NCBI GenBank assembly: GCA_003134555.1
Contig: PLBO01000122.1
Location: 38,389-76,174, forward strand
Direction: 5' to 3'
DNA length: 37,786 nucleotides
Source: Actinomycetota bacterium
Lineage (GTDB): Bacteria; Actinomycetota; Acidimicrobiia; IMCC26256; PALSA-610
The notes beneath the pieces were generated by a model. The model was not told where the DNA came from and searched no databases. It saw only the letters and a list, made by a program, of their open reading frames with translations. Below are positions 1-7,082 of the stretch, one piece after another (the stretch's first letter is position 1; the number at the start of each line of letters is the position of its first letter). A program made the position numbers and the translations under genes.

Positions 1-176
1 TTCTCGCGCACGACGACGAAGTCGATGTCGCGGTCCTCCAACGACGACAGCAGCAGGAACGGGCTCCCGGCCGGGCCCCAAGGCGCGACCTCGAACCGGT
101 GCGCGTGCGGGAAGCCGGGCAGGCCCGCCGGGAAGGTGATCTCGGCGACGTCGGTCGCACTGTGGGTCTCGAGCAT
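1..176 (-). CDS. fliW: Flagellar assembly factor FliW (3' part cut by window edge)
   Basis: Only the first 58 codons are inside the window. They run from an ATG at 176 and stay open to base 1. The peptide contains FPAGLPGFPHAHRF followed by SPFLLLSSLEDRDIDFVVV, which matches the FliW amino terminus (GLPGFE..RF, then SPFL.LQS..D). In Firmicutes, FliW binds flagellin and antagonises the translational repressor CsrA, so that hag/flagellin mRNA is translated when flagellin is exported. The gene starts 7 bases after the flgL stop, and AGGGA within that junction can serve as ribosome binding site, so it is probably cotranscribed with flgN-flgK-flgL. A csrA gene often follows fliW, but that stretch lies outside the window. 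Confidence 0.85.
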   Translation of the reverse strand, partial: MLETHSATDVAEITFPAGLPGFPHAHRFEVAPWGPAGSPFLLLSSLEDRDIDFVVVRE

Positions 177-183
177 GGTTTCC

Positions 184-1074
184 CTACTTCAAGAAGTCGG
201 TGAGCGACGGCTGGATGGCCCTCGCGGTGGCCGCAAGGGCGGCCTGGTAGGCGACTTGCTGGGATTGGAGTTGCACCATCACCTGCGCGATGTCGGCGTC
301 CTCGATACTGGACAGGTTCTGTTTCATCGTCAGCCCGTTCGAAGTGTTTTGGGTCTGCATGGTTTGAACTCGAAGAAACTGGCTGCCGACCTGCGCCAGC
401 TGGTTCTGCACCTGGGTCGTGCGCCCACCCAAGGTGGCCTGGAGCGCACTCAACTGCGCCGGGTTGGTCTGCACCGCCTGCGAGATCTGCGCGAGGGTCG
501 TGAACAGATCGTTTCCGGGCTGTCCGAACACCGTGTCGCCGTTCACGTTCACTTGGACACGCTGTCCGGGAGCGATGTTGCGCTCGACCGCCGACGACAC
601 GCCCACGTACTGCCCGTTGGCGTCGTAAGCGACGTTGCCGCCCGCGGTCCCGGCGAAGATGGGGCGTCCCGCGTACTGAGTGTTGGCGACACCGATCAGC
701 GTGTTGCGAATCGAGTCGATCTCGGCCGCAATGCCTTGGCGGGCGTTCGCGTCGGTCGACGCGTTCGCGGCCTGCACGACGAGGTCGTTGACGCGCTGCA
801 GCTGCGTCACCGTGGTGGTGAGCGCGTTGTCGGCGTTGCCCAACCAGCCCTGCGCATCGCTGAGATTGCGCGTGTACTGGACGTTGCGATCGATCCCGGC
901 GTGCAGCTGCATGGCCGAGACGACGTCGGCCGGCGCGTCGGACGGCTTGCGCAGGCGCTTGAGCGAGGATGCCTGGTCCTGGAGGTCGGTGAGCTTCGCA
1001 AAGGATTGCTGGAGCGCGCTGAGCGAGTTGTTCACCAGCAACTGGTTCGGGACGCGGAAGTCGGACGACGGCAT
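184..1074 (-). CDS. flgL: Flagellar hook-filament junction protein FlgL
   Basis: A 296-residue protein, close to the usual length of about 300 for FlgL (HAP3). The N-terminal flagellin-like helix is clear: VPNQLLVNNSLSALQQSFAK, then a heptad-rich segment ending in KPSDAPADVVSAMQL. The C-terminal helix (IEDADIAQVMVQLQSQQVAY) is the matching coiled-coil partner of the flagellin fold. HAP3 sits between HAP1 (FlgK) and the filament. The gene follows flgK by 16 bases and precedes fliW by 7, consistent with one leftward operon flgN-flgK-flgL-fliW. The KPSDAP motif and the position after flgK separate it from flagellin itself. Confidence 0.92.
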   Translation of the reverse strand: MPSSDFRVPNQLLVNNSLSALQQSFAKLTDLQDQASSLKRLRKPSDAPADVVSAMQLHAGIDRNVQYTRNLSDAQGWLGNADNALTTTVTQLQRVNDLVVQAANASTDANARQGIAAEIDSIRNTLIGVANTQYAGRPIFAGTAGGNVAYDANGQYVGVSSAVERNIAPGQRVQVNVNGDTVFGQPGNDLFTTLAQISQAVQTNPAQLSALQATLGGRTTQVQNQLAQVGSQFLRVQTMQTQNTSNGLTMKQNLSSIEDADIAQVMVQLQSQQVAYQAALAATARAIQPSLTDFLK

Positions 1075-1090
1075 CAGACATTTTCCCCGC

Positions 1091-2776
1091 TCACACGCCG
1101 GTGCGGTTGATCAAGGTGTCGAGCATGGAATCGATGGTCGTCATCAACCGGGCCGCGGCGTCGTACCCGTGCTGGAACTCGACCAGGTTGGTCATCTCCT
1201 CGTCGATGCTGACCCCGGACTGCTGCGAACGCGCGTTGTCGAGGCTCTGGGTCGCGCTCTGCTGGATCTGGTGCCGGCTCGTCGCGGTCTGGGTGTCGAC
1301 ACCCAACTGCACGATCGCCTGGCGATACACCGAGTCGGAGCCGTTGGGGCTCGTCGCGAGGTCGGCGAGATCGAGCGCGTTGCTGCTGTCGAGCGGCCCG
1401 CCCGCCGCGGTGCCCGCGGCGATCGCGGCCGGATTGCCCGCGACCACGGCCGATACCGCGAGCGACGCCGCGTCGGTACCCGTGAAGAACTGTCGTCCGC
1501 CCACGCCGTCGGAGCCGACCGCGGTCGCTCCGAGCAATGTGGCGAAGCCCGTCGTCGCGCCCGTCGACCGAACCTGCAGCTGGTGCGCTCCCGTCGGCGC
1601 GATACCGATCGAGAGCGCGCTCCCGTTGCCGCCCGAGACCGTCGCCGTCGCGTTACCCGCGCCTACGGCGGCATCGACTGCGGCCTGCAGCGCGGTCTGT
1701 AGCGTCGCCGCGCCACCCGGGCCCGACCAGTCGGCGCCCGCGAGCGTCACGGTCGCGAACGCGCCGTTGTCGAGCGCGACGTCGAACGTCAGATTGCCGT
1801 TCGCGCTCTGGTCCTGGCTGCCGACGGCGAGTGAGCCGGCGATCGCGCCGTGCAGCTGGTTCACCTGGTCGCGCAGCGTCGTCGCGACGGTGTCGAGTTT
1901 TGCGATGTAGCTCGGGATCGTCCCGTTGATCGCGTCGAGCTCACCGCCCGCCTTGCCGGACGTGACCGACGCCGCCGAGTTGTTCGCCGACCAGCGCAGG
2001 ACGGTGGCCGGACCCGACGTGTCGACGGTGAGCGCGGAGGCGGTGTCCTCCTGTACGAGCGAAGTGCCGTTCAGCATCACGTTGACCTGGTTGAACGGCC
2101 CCGCACGCAGACTCGCGCCGCTCTCCTCCGACAGCTGGTTCGCGAGCAGATCACGCTGGTCCTGCAGGTCGTTCACCGGAAGGTTCGCGATCGTGTTCAC
2201 CTTGATCGCCTGGTTGAGCTGCGCGATCGACTGCGCCTTCGAGTTGATGTCGGCGACCGTCGCCCCGAGCTCGCTCGTCGTGTCCAGCTTCTGTTGCGCC
2301 AGGTTCTGACTGATCGCGTTGAAGCTCGCGGCGAGGGTGTCGGCCCGCTCGAGCAGCTGCGTTCGCGATGCGGTATCGGCCGGATTGTTCGCGACGTCGT
2401 CGAAGCCCGCCCAGAGATCGGAGAGTTGCTTCTGGATCCCCGAGTCGGACGGCTCGTTGAACAGCTGCTGGATTGCATTCATCGTCGACGACGCCTGATC
2501 GAGGCTTGCCATCGAGCCGTGCTGGAGGGCGGCGCGCATCTCCATGAACTGGTCGCGAAAGCGCGTCACCGAGTCGACCTGCACGCCTTGGCCGTCGCCC
2601 GTGAACTTCGAGAACAACGCGGGCCGGGCGGGAGCGCCGATGTTCACGAGATTGACGGCTTGGCGCGAGTAGCCCGCGGTGTTCGCGTTCGCGACGTTCT
2701 GCGCCGCGACCTGGACGCTGCGCTGCTGCGCCTGGAGCGCGGTGAGCGCGAGGCGCAGCCCCGAGAAGTCCGACAT
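1091..2776 (-). CDS. flgK: Flagellar hook-associated protein 1 FlgK
   Basis: A 561-residue protein, within the FlgK range. It begins with the rod/hook family signature (LRLALTALQAQQRSVQVAAQ, then NVANANTAGYSRQ at about residues 27-39) and ends with the FlgK C-terminal helix (GVSIDEEMTNLVEFQHGYDA, then AARLMTTIDSMLDTLINRTG). Residues of about 320-410 look like a beta-rich, Gly/Ala-rich insertion typical of the surface-exposed D2 region. HAP1 joins hook to junction and filament. The ATG at 2774-2776 shares one base with the flgN stop (TGATG), and GAGG lies 7 bases upstream, so chaperone and cargo are translationally coupled. No frameshift or missing block is seen. Confidence 0.95.
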   Translation of the reverse strand: MSDFSGLRLALTALQAQQRSVQVAAQNVANANTAGYSRQAVNLVNIGAPARPALFSKFTGDGQGVQVDSVTRFRDQFMEMRAALQHGSMASLDQASSTMNAIQQLFNEPSDSGIQKQLSDLWAGFDDVANNPADTASRTQLLERADTLAASFNAISQNLAQQKLDTTSELGATVADINSKAQSIAQLNQAIKVNTIANLPVNDLQDQRDLLANQLSEESGASLRAGPFNQVNVMLNGTSLVQEDTASALTVDTSGPATVLRWSANNSAASVTSGKAGGELDAINGTIPSYIAKLDTVATTLRDQVNQLHGAIAGSLAVGSQDQSANGNLTFDVALDNGAFATVTLAGADWSGPGGAATLQTALQAAVDAAVGAGNATATVSGGNGSALSIGIAPTGAHQLQVRSTGATTGFATLLGATAVGSDGVGGRQFFTGTDAASLAVSAVVAGNPAAIAAGTAAGGPLDSSNALDLADLATSPNGSDSVYRQAIVQLGVDTQTATSRHQIQQSATQSLDNARSQQSGVSIDEEMTNLVEFQHGYDAAARLMTTIDSMLDTLINRTGV

Positions 2777-3261
2777 CAGATCGCCTCGTCGACGATCCGC
2801 AATGCGAGCGAGCGGTCGGGCAGCGTGCCGTGGGCGTCGTAGGCGTCGATGTCGATCTCACCCATCGCGGCGATGGCCTCGCGCGCGGCTTGGTGGCCGC
2901 GCTGCAACAGATCGCGGTTCGACTTCGTGATCGAATCGATCTCCTGCGCGAGCGTGAGCAACGCGCGGCGGTGCTCGGCGAAGATGCCGTCCCACGGCGA
3001 CGTGGTGAGACCCGCGAGCTCGCGCAACGTCGGTGACCCCGACAGACCGAGATCCCGACCCGCGTCGGCGACGAGCACCGCGCGCTCCAGCTCGATGCGC
3101 TTGATCTCACCGAGCACGTTCTCGACTTCGCGGGTCGCGTAGGCGAGCCAGCGCGACCGTCCCGCCGCGAGCACCAGCTGTTCCTCTTCGAGCTTGAACA
3201 CGAGAAGCTCGAGTAGCTGCCGTTCGCGCCACAGGATGTTCGATACGTCGCTCAGCGCCAT
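2776..3261 (-). CDS. flgN: FlgN-family flagellar export chaperone
   Basis: A 161-residue, mostly helical protein. The N-terminal segment (SNILWRERQLLELLVFKLEE) and the following helix with basic residues match FlgN-type chaperones, which are 140-160 residues, all alpha, and bind the C-terminal helices of FlgK and FlgL to deliver them to the export gate. Sequence conservation in the family is low, so the call rests on helix pattern, length and position directly upstream of flgK with a one-base overlap. The ATG at 3259-3261 has GAGG 7 bases upstream. It is the first gene of the leftward flgN-flgK-flgL-fliW group, after a 242-base gap to the upstream regulator gene. Confidence 0.8.
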   Translation of the reverse strand: MALSDVSNILWRERQLLELLVFKLEEEQLVLAAGRSRWLAYATREVENVLGEIKRIELERAVLVADAGRDLGLSGSPTLRELAGLTTSPWDGIFAEHRRALLTLAQEIDSITKSNRDLLQRGHQAAREAIAAMGEIDIDAYDAHGTLPDRSLALRIVDEAI

Positions 3262-3294
3262 AATCCGACCTCGAGGCCCGCTGTTACCGGTGTC

Positions 3295-3302
3295 TCATCG
3301 GC
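3295..3302 (-). promoter_or_regulatory. Possible sigma-28 type -10 element upstream of flgN
   Basis: Reading leftward, GCCGATGA lies 34 bases before the flgN start, one base off the FliA/WhiG -10 consensus GCCGATAA. A good TAAA -35 is not present at the expected distance, so this is only a candidate. A FliA promoter here would fit late-gene control of flgK/flgL by the sigma factor encoded at 4387-5268. Confidence 0.25.
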
Positions 3303-3427
3303 CAGAACCCGACCCAAGATGAAGGAACCCACTCGTGGTCTCCGACCCGCCGGACCGAGCGGACGGCCAAACAAGTCCCAAGCTGCACCGAGTGACCAGA
3401 AGGGAGCGCTTACGCGCTGTGCGTGTT

Positions 3428-3455
3428 GTTCACTCGCGCTGGCGAGTTCACTCGC
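3428..3455. repeat. Short direct repeat in a structured intergenic region
   Basis: GTTCACTCGC occurs at 3428-3437 and again at 3446-3455, a period of 18 bases. It is surrounded by overlapping inverted repeats (ACTCGC/GCGAGT, and CTCGCTGCGCTCGCTC just after). The 242-base gap 3262-3503 between the regulator stop and the flgN start has no convincing gene. This structured block may be the transcriptional boundary between the two leftward genes. Confidence 0.4.
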
Positions 3456-3503
3456 TGCGCTCGCTCACCGCTTCGTGCGATCCCCGTTCCGCGGGCGTGC
3501 GAA

Positions 3504-4205
3504 TCAACCCATCAGGCCGAGCGCTACCGCTCGGCCTAATGCCTCATTGCGGTTACCCGCTTCGAGCTTGGCGTAGACGCGAACGAGGTGGGACTTCACG
3601 GTGGCCAGCGACACGGACAGCGCGCCGGCGATCTCACGATTGCTGCGGCCCTCGCCGAGGAGCACGAGCACCTCGCGTTCGCGCGAGGTCAGGATGTCGA
3701 CCGTCCGGTCCGAGAGGGCCGGCAGCGCGACCGCGCCCGACAGCGCCTGGTGCAGGGCCGGGACGACGTGCCGGCCGCCCTTGCGCGCCGCGTCGACGAC
3801 CACGCCGAGCTCGTCGGCGTCGATCGTCCGCAGTGCGATGCCCGCGGCGCCGAGTGCGAGGAGGTAGCGCACGGTGTGCTCCTGCGCGGGCGGGAGGAGC
3901 ACGACGATCTCCGGATGGGGGCGCAGGCGCACGAGCCGGCGGACGACGTCGGCCACGTCGAGATCGGCCGGGGCGCCGACGACGACGAGATCGGGCCGCT
4001 CCATGGTCGCGAGACTCACGAGCTCACGACCCGAGCGGGTCTGCGCGAAAACCTCGATGCCCCGCGCCTCGAGCACCGCGGTGATGCCCGCGCGAACGAG
4101 GCCGAGCTCGTCCGCGACGATCGCTACGGGTGCTGCCCCGGAATCGTCGGCGCGTGCTTCGTCCGAGGACTCGCCGCTGCTGCTTGCGCTCCCACCGAGC
4201 ACCAT
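3504..4205 (-). CDS. LuxR/NarL-type regulator with a degenerate receiver domain
   Basis: A 233-residue protein. Residues 1-24 are a Ser/Glu-rich, probably disordered tail. Residues 26-150 follow the receiver fold (VAIVADELGLVRAGITAVLE at the start). The position of the phospho-acceptor Asp reads PDLVVVGAPADLDV, so Asp is replaced by Gly or Ala, and the conserved Lys region reads ALRTIDADEL with Arg in place of Lys. Residues 170-230 are a standard GerE/LuxR helix-turn-helix (LTSREREVLVLLGEGRSNRE, then IAGALSVSLATVKSHLVRVYAKL). The ATG at 4203-4205 has GGAGG 6 bases upstream and is preferred to the adjacent GTG. It is probably a phosphorylation-independent regulator. The place between fliA and flgN suggests flagellar control, which is inferred. 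Confidence 0.82.
   Translation of the reverse strand: MVLGGSASSSGESSDEARADDSGAAPVAIVADELGLVRAGITAVLEARGIEVFAQTRSGRELVSLATMERPDLVVVGAPADLDVADVVRRLVRLRPHPEIVVLLPPAQEHTVRYLLALGAAGIALRTIDADELGVVVDAARKGGRHVVPALHQALSGAVALPALSDRTVDILTSREREVLVLLGEGRSNREIAGALSVSLATVKSHLVRVYAKLEAGNRNEALGRAVALGLMG
3514..3537. other. Perfect hairpin at the 3' end of the LuxR-type gene
   Basis: AGGCCGAGCG, loop CTAC, then CGCTCGGCCT forms a 10-bp perfect stem inside the last codons (LGRAVALGL). No T-run follows on the minus strand. It may be an attenuator, or simply a by-product of Gly-Arg-Ala-Leu codon choice. Confidence 0.25.
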
Positions 4206-4339
4206 CACGCGCCTCCCAGCGGTCGTGATCCGTAAACGCTACCTTCCGCGAACGCCCAAGCCACGCAAAGCGGTCACTTCTTTCAACCCCGAGACCGATC
4301 AAGAGCTTGGCCCCTCGCCGCCGAAGTTTGCGTCCAACA

Positions 4340-4356
4340 TCCACAAAACCTGTGGA
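4340..4356. promoter_or_regulatory. Inverted repeat upstream of fliA
   Basis: TCCACA-AAACC-TGTGGA is a 6-bp inverted repeat with a 5-base loop, ending 30 bases before the fliA start. It lies in the 181-base gap (4206-4386) between the divergently transcribed regulator and sigma factor genes, so it is a candidate operator for either. Confidence 0.3.
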
Positions 4357-4386
4357 CACCTGCAGAAGGAACCGGGGGCAACGGAC

Positions 4387-5268
4387 GTGAAGCCAGCACA
4401 GAAGGCCGACATCGACATCGAGCGGGCGACCTACGAAGACAACCTCGTGCGCCAGCATCTCCCTCTCGTCCAGTATGTGGTCTCCGAGGTGGCACATCGG
4501 GTCCCGAGCCACGTCAGCCGCAGCGACCTCGTGTCGGCCGGGATGCTGGGCCTCGCCCAGGCCGCCCGGAGCTACGACCCGGAGCGCGGGATCGCGTTCG
4601 ACCGCTTCGCCTCGACCCGAATCCGCGGCGCGTTGCTCGACGAGCTGCGCGGCCGCGACTGGGCGAGCCGCTCCGTGCGGGCCCGGGCCCGCGGGCTGCA
4701 AGCGGCCAACGAAGAGCTCATGAACCGGCTGGGGCGTACGCCCACTCCCGAAGAGGTCGCGAAGATCCTCGACGTGCCGACCGAGACCGTGCACAAGCTC
4801 GTCGACGACGTTCACCGCGCGACGGTGCTCAACTACGACTCGCTCGTGCTGGAAGGTGACGCCGAGTCGTTCATCGCCGGTGACGAGGTCGGCCCCGAGG
4901 ACGCGATCCTCGACCGCGAACGCAAGGCCTACCTCGTCGACGCGGTGCACGCGCTCCCCGAGCGTCTGCAGCGGGTCGTCACGGGCTACTTCTTCGAAGA
5001 GCGCTCGATGCAGGACCTCGCCGACGAGCTGGGCGTGAGCGAGTCACGTATCTCCCAGCTACGCGCGGAAGCGCTGTTGCTCCTGAAGGACGGCATCAAC
5101 TCGCAGCTCGAGCCGGAAGCGGTGACGCCGGAGCCGCGTCCGAACGGCCGGGTCGCGCGCCGCAAGGCTGCGTACTACTCGGCCGTCGCAACCGGGTCGT
5201 CGCCGCGTGAGCGGGTTTCGGAGCGACCGGTCACCACGACCGAGATGGTCGGTATCGCGAATTCTTGA
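4387..5268 (+). CDS. fliA: FliA/WhiG-family RNA polymerase sigma-28 factor
   Basis: A 293-residue sigma-70 family protein of the FliA/WhiG class. Region 2 (about residues 17-85) includes LPLVQYVVSEVAHRVPSHV, SAGMLGLAQAARSYDPERGI and FDRFASTRIRGALLDELRG. Region 3 covers NEELMNRLGRTPTPEEVAKI. Region 4 reads LPERLQRVVTGYFFEERSMQ followed by DLADELGVSESRISQLRAEA. The GTG at 4387 is chosen because it follows GGGGG/AAGGA and gives the family start length; the frame is open further upstream but without family similarity. FliA directs late flagellar genes, and WhiG directs sporulation genes in Streptomyces. The flagellar neighbours favour the FliA role here. The stop TGA overlaps the TTG start of the flhA fragment. 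Confidence 0.93.
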   Translation: MKPAQKADIDIERATYEDNLVRQHLPLVQYVVSEVAHRVPSHVSRSDLVSAGMLGLAQAARSYDPERGIAFDRFASTRIRGALLDELRGRDWASRSVRARARGLQAANEELMNRLGRTPTPEEVAKILDVPTETVHKLVDDVHRATVLNYDSLVLEGDAESFIAGDEVGPEDAILDRERKAYLVDAVHALPERLQRVVTGYFFEERSMQDLADELGVSESRISQLRAEALLLLKDGINSQLEPEAVTPEPRPNGRVARRKAAYYSAVATGSSPRERVSERPVTTTEMVGIANS

Positions 5269-7082
5269 CGGAGTCCGGCCCCGGAAAGCCTCAGCTCCCG
5301 GGGTCGGTCGCCGACGAGGAAAAGTTCCGGCCGAAACATCGGCGGGAGTGCATTGAGGAGCCCAGGGACCTGGGCGAGCAGTTCATCGTGATCACGAACG
5401 GTGCCGGGCGCGTCGCCGAGGTCGCAGCGCGCTTCACCCTCGACGCAATGCCCCGCAAGCAGATGGCGATCGACGCCGACCTCAACTCGGGTCTCATCAA
5501 CGAGCAGGAGGCGAAGCGGCGGCGGGGCGAGGTTGCGGAAGAGGCCGACTTCTACGGCGCGATGGACGGTGCCTCGAAGTTCGTGAAGGGCGACGCGATC
5601 GCCGCGATCGTCATCGTCGCGATCAACCTCATCGGTGGGTTCGCGGTCGGCATCCTCCAGCAGCACCTGTCGTTCGGCGACGCGATCAAGACGTACAGCC
5701 TCCTCACCGTCGGCGACGGCCTGGTCGCGCAGATCCCCGCGTTGCTCATCTCGCTCTCGTCGGGCCTGATCGTCACCCGAGCCGCGACCGAGATGGACCT
5801 CGGCTCCGACCTGTTGCACCAGTTCACGCGGCACAAGAAGACGCTGCAGCTCGGTGGTGGCGCGATCTGCGCGGTCGCGATCGTTCCCGGTCTGCCCAAG
5901 GTTCCGTTCTTCATCGTCGGCGGCGCGCTCCTCCTACTCGCGACCAGAGTGCCCAGCGACGACGAGATCGCGGCGCGTGAAGCCGCGGCGAAGGAAGTCG
6001 AGATTGCTCCCATCGAGCTCTCTCCCGACTCACCGGAGCACCTCGTCGGCGAGATGCGCGTCGAACCGCTCGAGCTCGAGATCGCGTACGACCTCATCGA
6101 CCTCGTCGACGCGTCGAAGGGCGGCGACCTGCTCGACCGCGTGCGCGCGCTTCGGCGCAAGCTCGCGCTCGAGCTCGGAGTCGTGATCCCGCTCGTCCGC
6201 ACGCGCGACAACCTCGAGCTCCCGGCCAGCACCTACGCGGTGCGCGTCAACGGCGTCGACGTCGGGCGGGGCGAAGCGCCGGCCGGCCACGTGCTGGTCC
6301 TCGGCGACGACGCGGGCGCGCTCCCGGGTATGCCGACGCGCGAACCCGTCTTCGGCCTTCCGGCCACGTGGGTGCCGACCGAGTTCCGTCATCAGGCCGA
6401 GATCACCGGCGCGACCGTCGTCGACCGCGCATCCGTCATCACCACGCACCTCGCGGAAGTCGTGCGCCGCAACGCGGGTCGTCTGCTGAGCCGCCAGGAC
6501 GTGAAGATGCTCGTCGACGTGGTGACGCAGAGTGATCCCGTCGTGATCGACGAGCTCAACGGCGCGAACGTGACCACGGGCGAGATCCAACGCGTGCTCC
6601 AGATGCTCCTCGACGAAGGCGTCGGCATCCGCGACCTCGTGCGGATCTTCGAGGTGATCTCGGAGCGCTCCCGAGTGACGAAGGACGCCGAGCAGATCGT
6701 GGAAGCAGTGCGTACCGCGCTCGGCCCCGCGATCTCGTCGTCGTACGCGAAGGACGGCAAGCTCCCCGTCATCACTCTCGATCCGCTCGTCGAGCATGCG
6801 CTGGCGGAGACGCTGCGCACCGGCGATACCGGCAGCTTCCTCGCGCTCGATCCGCAGACCGCGGAACAACTCGCCCTCGCGGTCGCCCGCGAGGCCGAGG
6901 CCGCGGAGATGAAGGGCATCGAACCCGTTTTCGTCTGCGCGACCCAGCTACGGCCGTCGGTTCGCCGGCTGCTGCACGCGGCCGCGCCCCGTCTTCCAGT
7001 TCTTGCGTACACAGAGCTCGGCGCGCAGCTCGAGCTCGACACGATTGGAGTGGTGAACCTTGGCCAGCCAGCTGCGGTTTGA
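5265..7082 (+). CDS. flhA: Flagellar export gate protein FlhA, lacking the N-terminal membrane block
   Basis: A 605-residue reading frame starting with TTG inside the fliA stop (TTGA). Similarity to FlhA begins abruptly near residue 39 (FIVITNGAGRVAEVAARFTL) and continues to the end. Three membrane-spanning segments (about 111-132, 149-172 and 197-226) and the whole cytoplasmic domain are present. FlhA is normally about 690 residues with eight membrane helices; the first roughly 110 residues with TM1-TM4 are absent. Residues 1-38 are hydrophilic and resemble no part of FlhA. The highly conserved MPGKQMAID motif reads MPRKQMAID (Arg64). FlhA is the export-gate platform for FlgN/FliS/FliT-cargo complexes, so a protein without TM1-TM4 may not work. 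Alternatives are an assembly deletion, a pseudogene, or a second complete copy elsewhere. Confidence 0.85.
   Translation: MTESGPGKPQLPGSVADEEKFRPKHRRECIEEPRDLGEQFIVITNGAGRVAEVAARFTLDAMPRKQMAIDADLNSGLINEQEAKRRRGEVAEEADFYGAMDGASKFVKGDAIAAIVIVAINLIGGFAVGILQQHLSFGDAIKTYSLLTVGDGLVAQIPALLISLSSGLIVTRAATEMDLGSDLLHQFTRHKKTLQLGGGAICAVAIVPGLPKVPFFIVGGALLLLATRVPSDDEIAAREAAAKEVEIAPIELSPDSPEHLVGEMRVEPLELEIAYDLIDLVDASKGGDLLDRVRALRRKLALELGVVIPLVRTRDNLELPASTYAVRVNGVDVGRGEAPAGHVLVLGDDAGALPGMPTREPVFGLPATWVPTEFRHQAEITGATVVDRASVITTHLAEVVRRNAGRLLSRQDVKMLVDVVTQSDPVVIDELNGANVTTGEIQRVLQMLLDEGVGIRDLVRIFEVISERSRVTKDAEQIVEAVRTALGPAISSSYAKDGKLPVITLDPLVEHALAETLRTGDTGSFLALDPQTAEQLALAVAREAEAAEMKGIEPVFVCATQLRPSVRRLLHAAAPRLPVLAYTELGAQLELDTIGVVNLGQPAAV

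Noticed and set aside
25-1110. Long rightward reading frames opposite flgL and flgK
   Set aside because: They are Arg/Val-rich shadows of the flagellar genes, with no similarity of their own; the GC-rich third position creates them throughout the window.
3428-3470. CRISPR-like or tRNA-like structure in the 3262-3503 gap
   Set aside because: Only two 10-base repeats with 8-base spacing; no cloverleaf with a plausible anticodon or acceptor stem could be drawn.
4338-4346. DnaA-box-like ACATCCACA upstream of fliA
   Set aside because: Two mismatches to TTATNCACA and no cluster of further boxes; the nearby inverted repeat explains the sequence.
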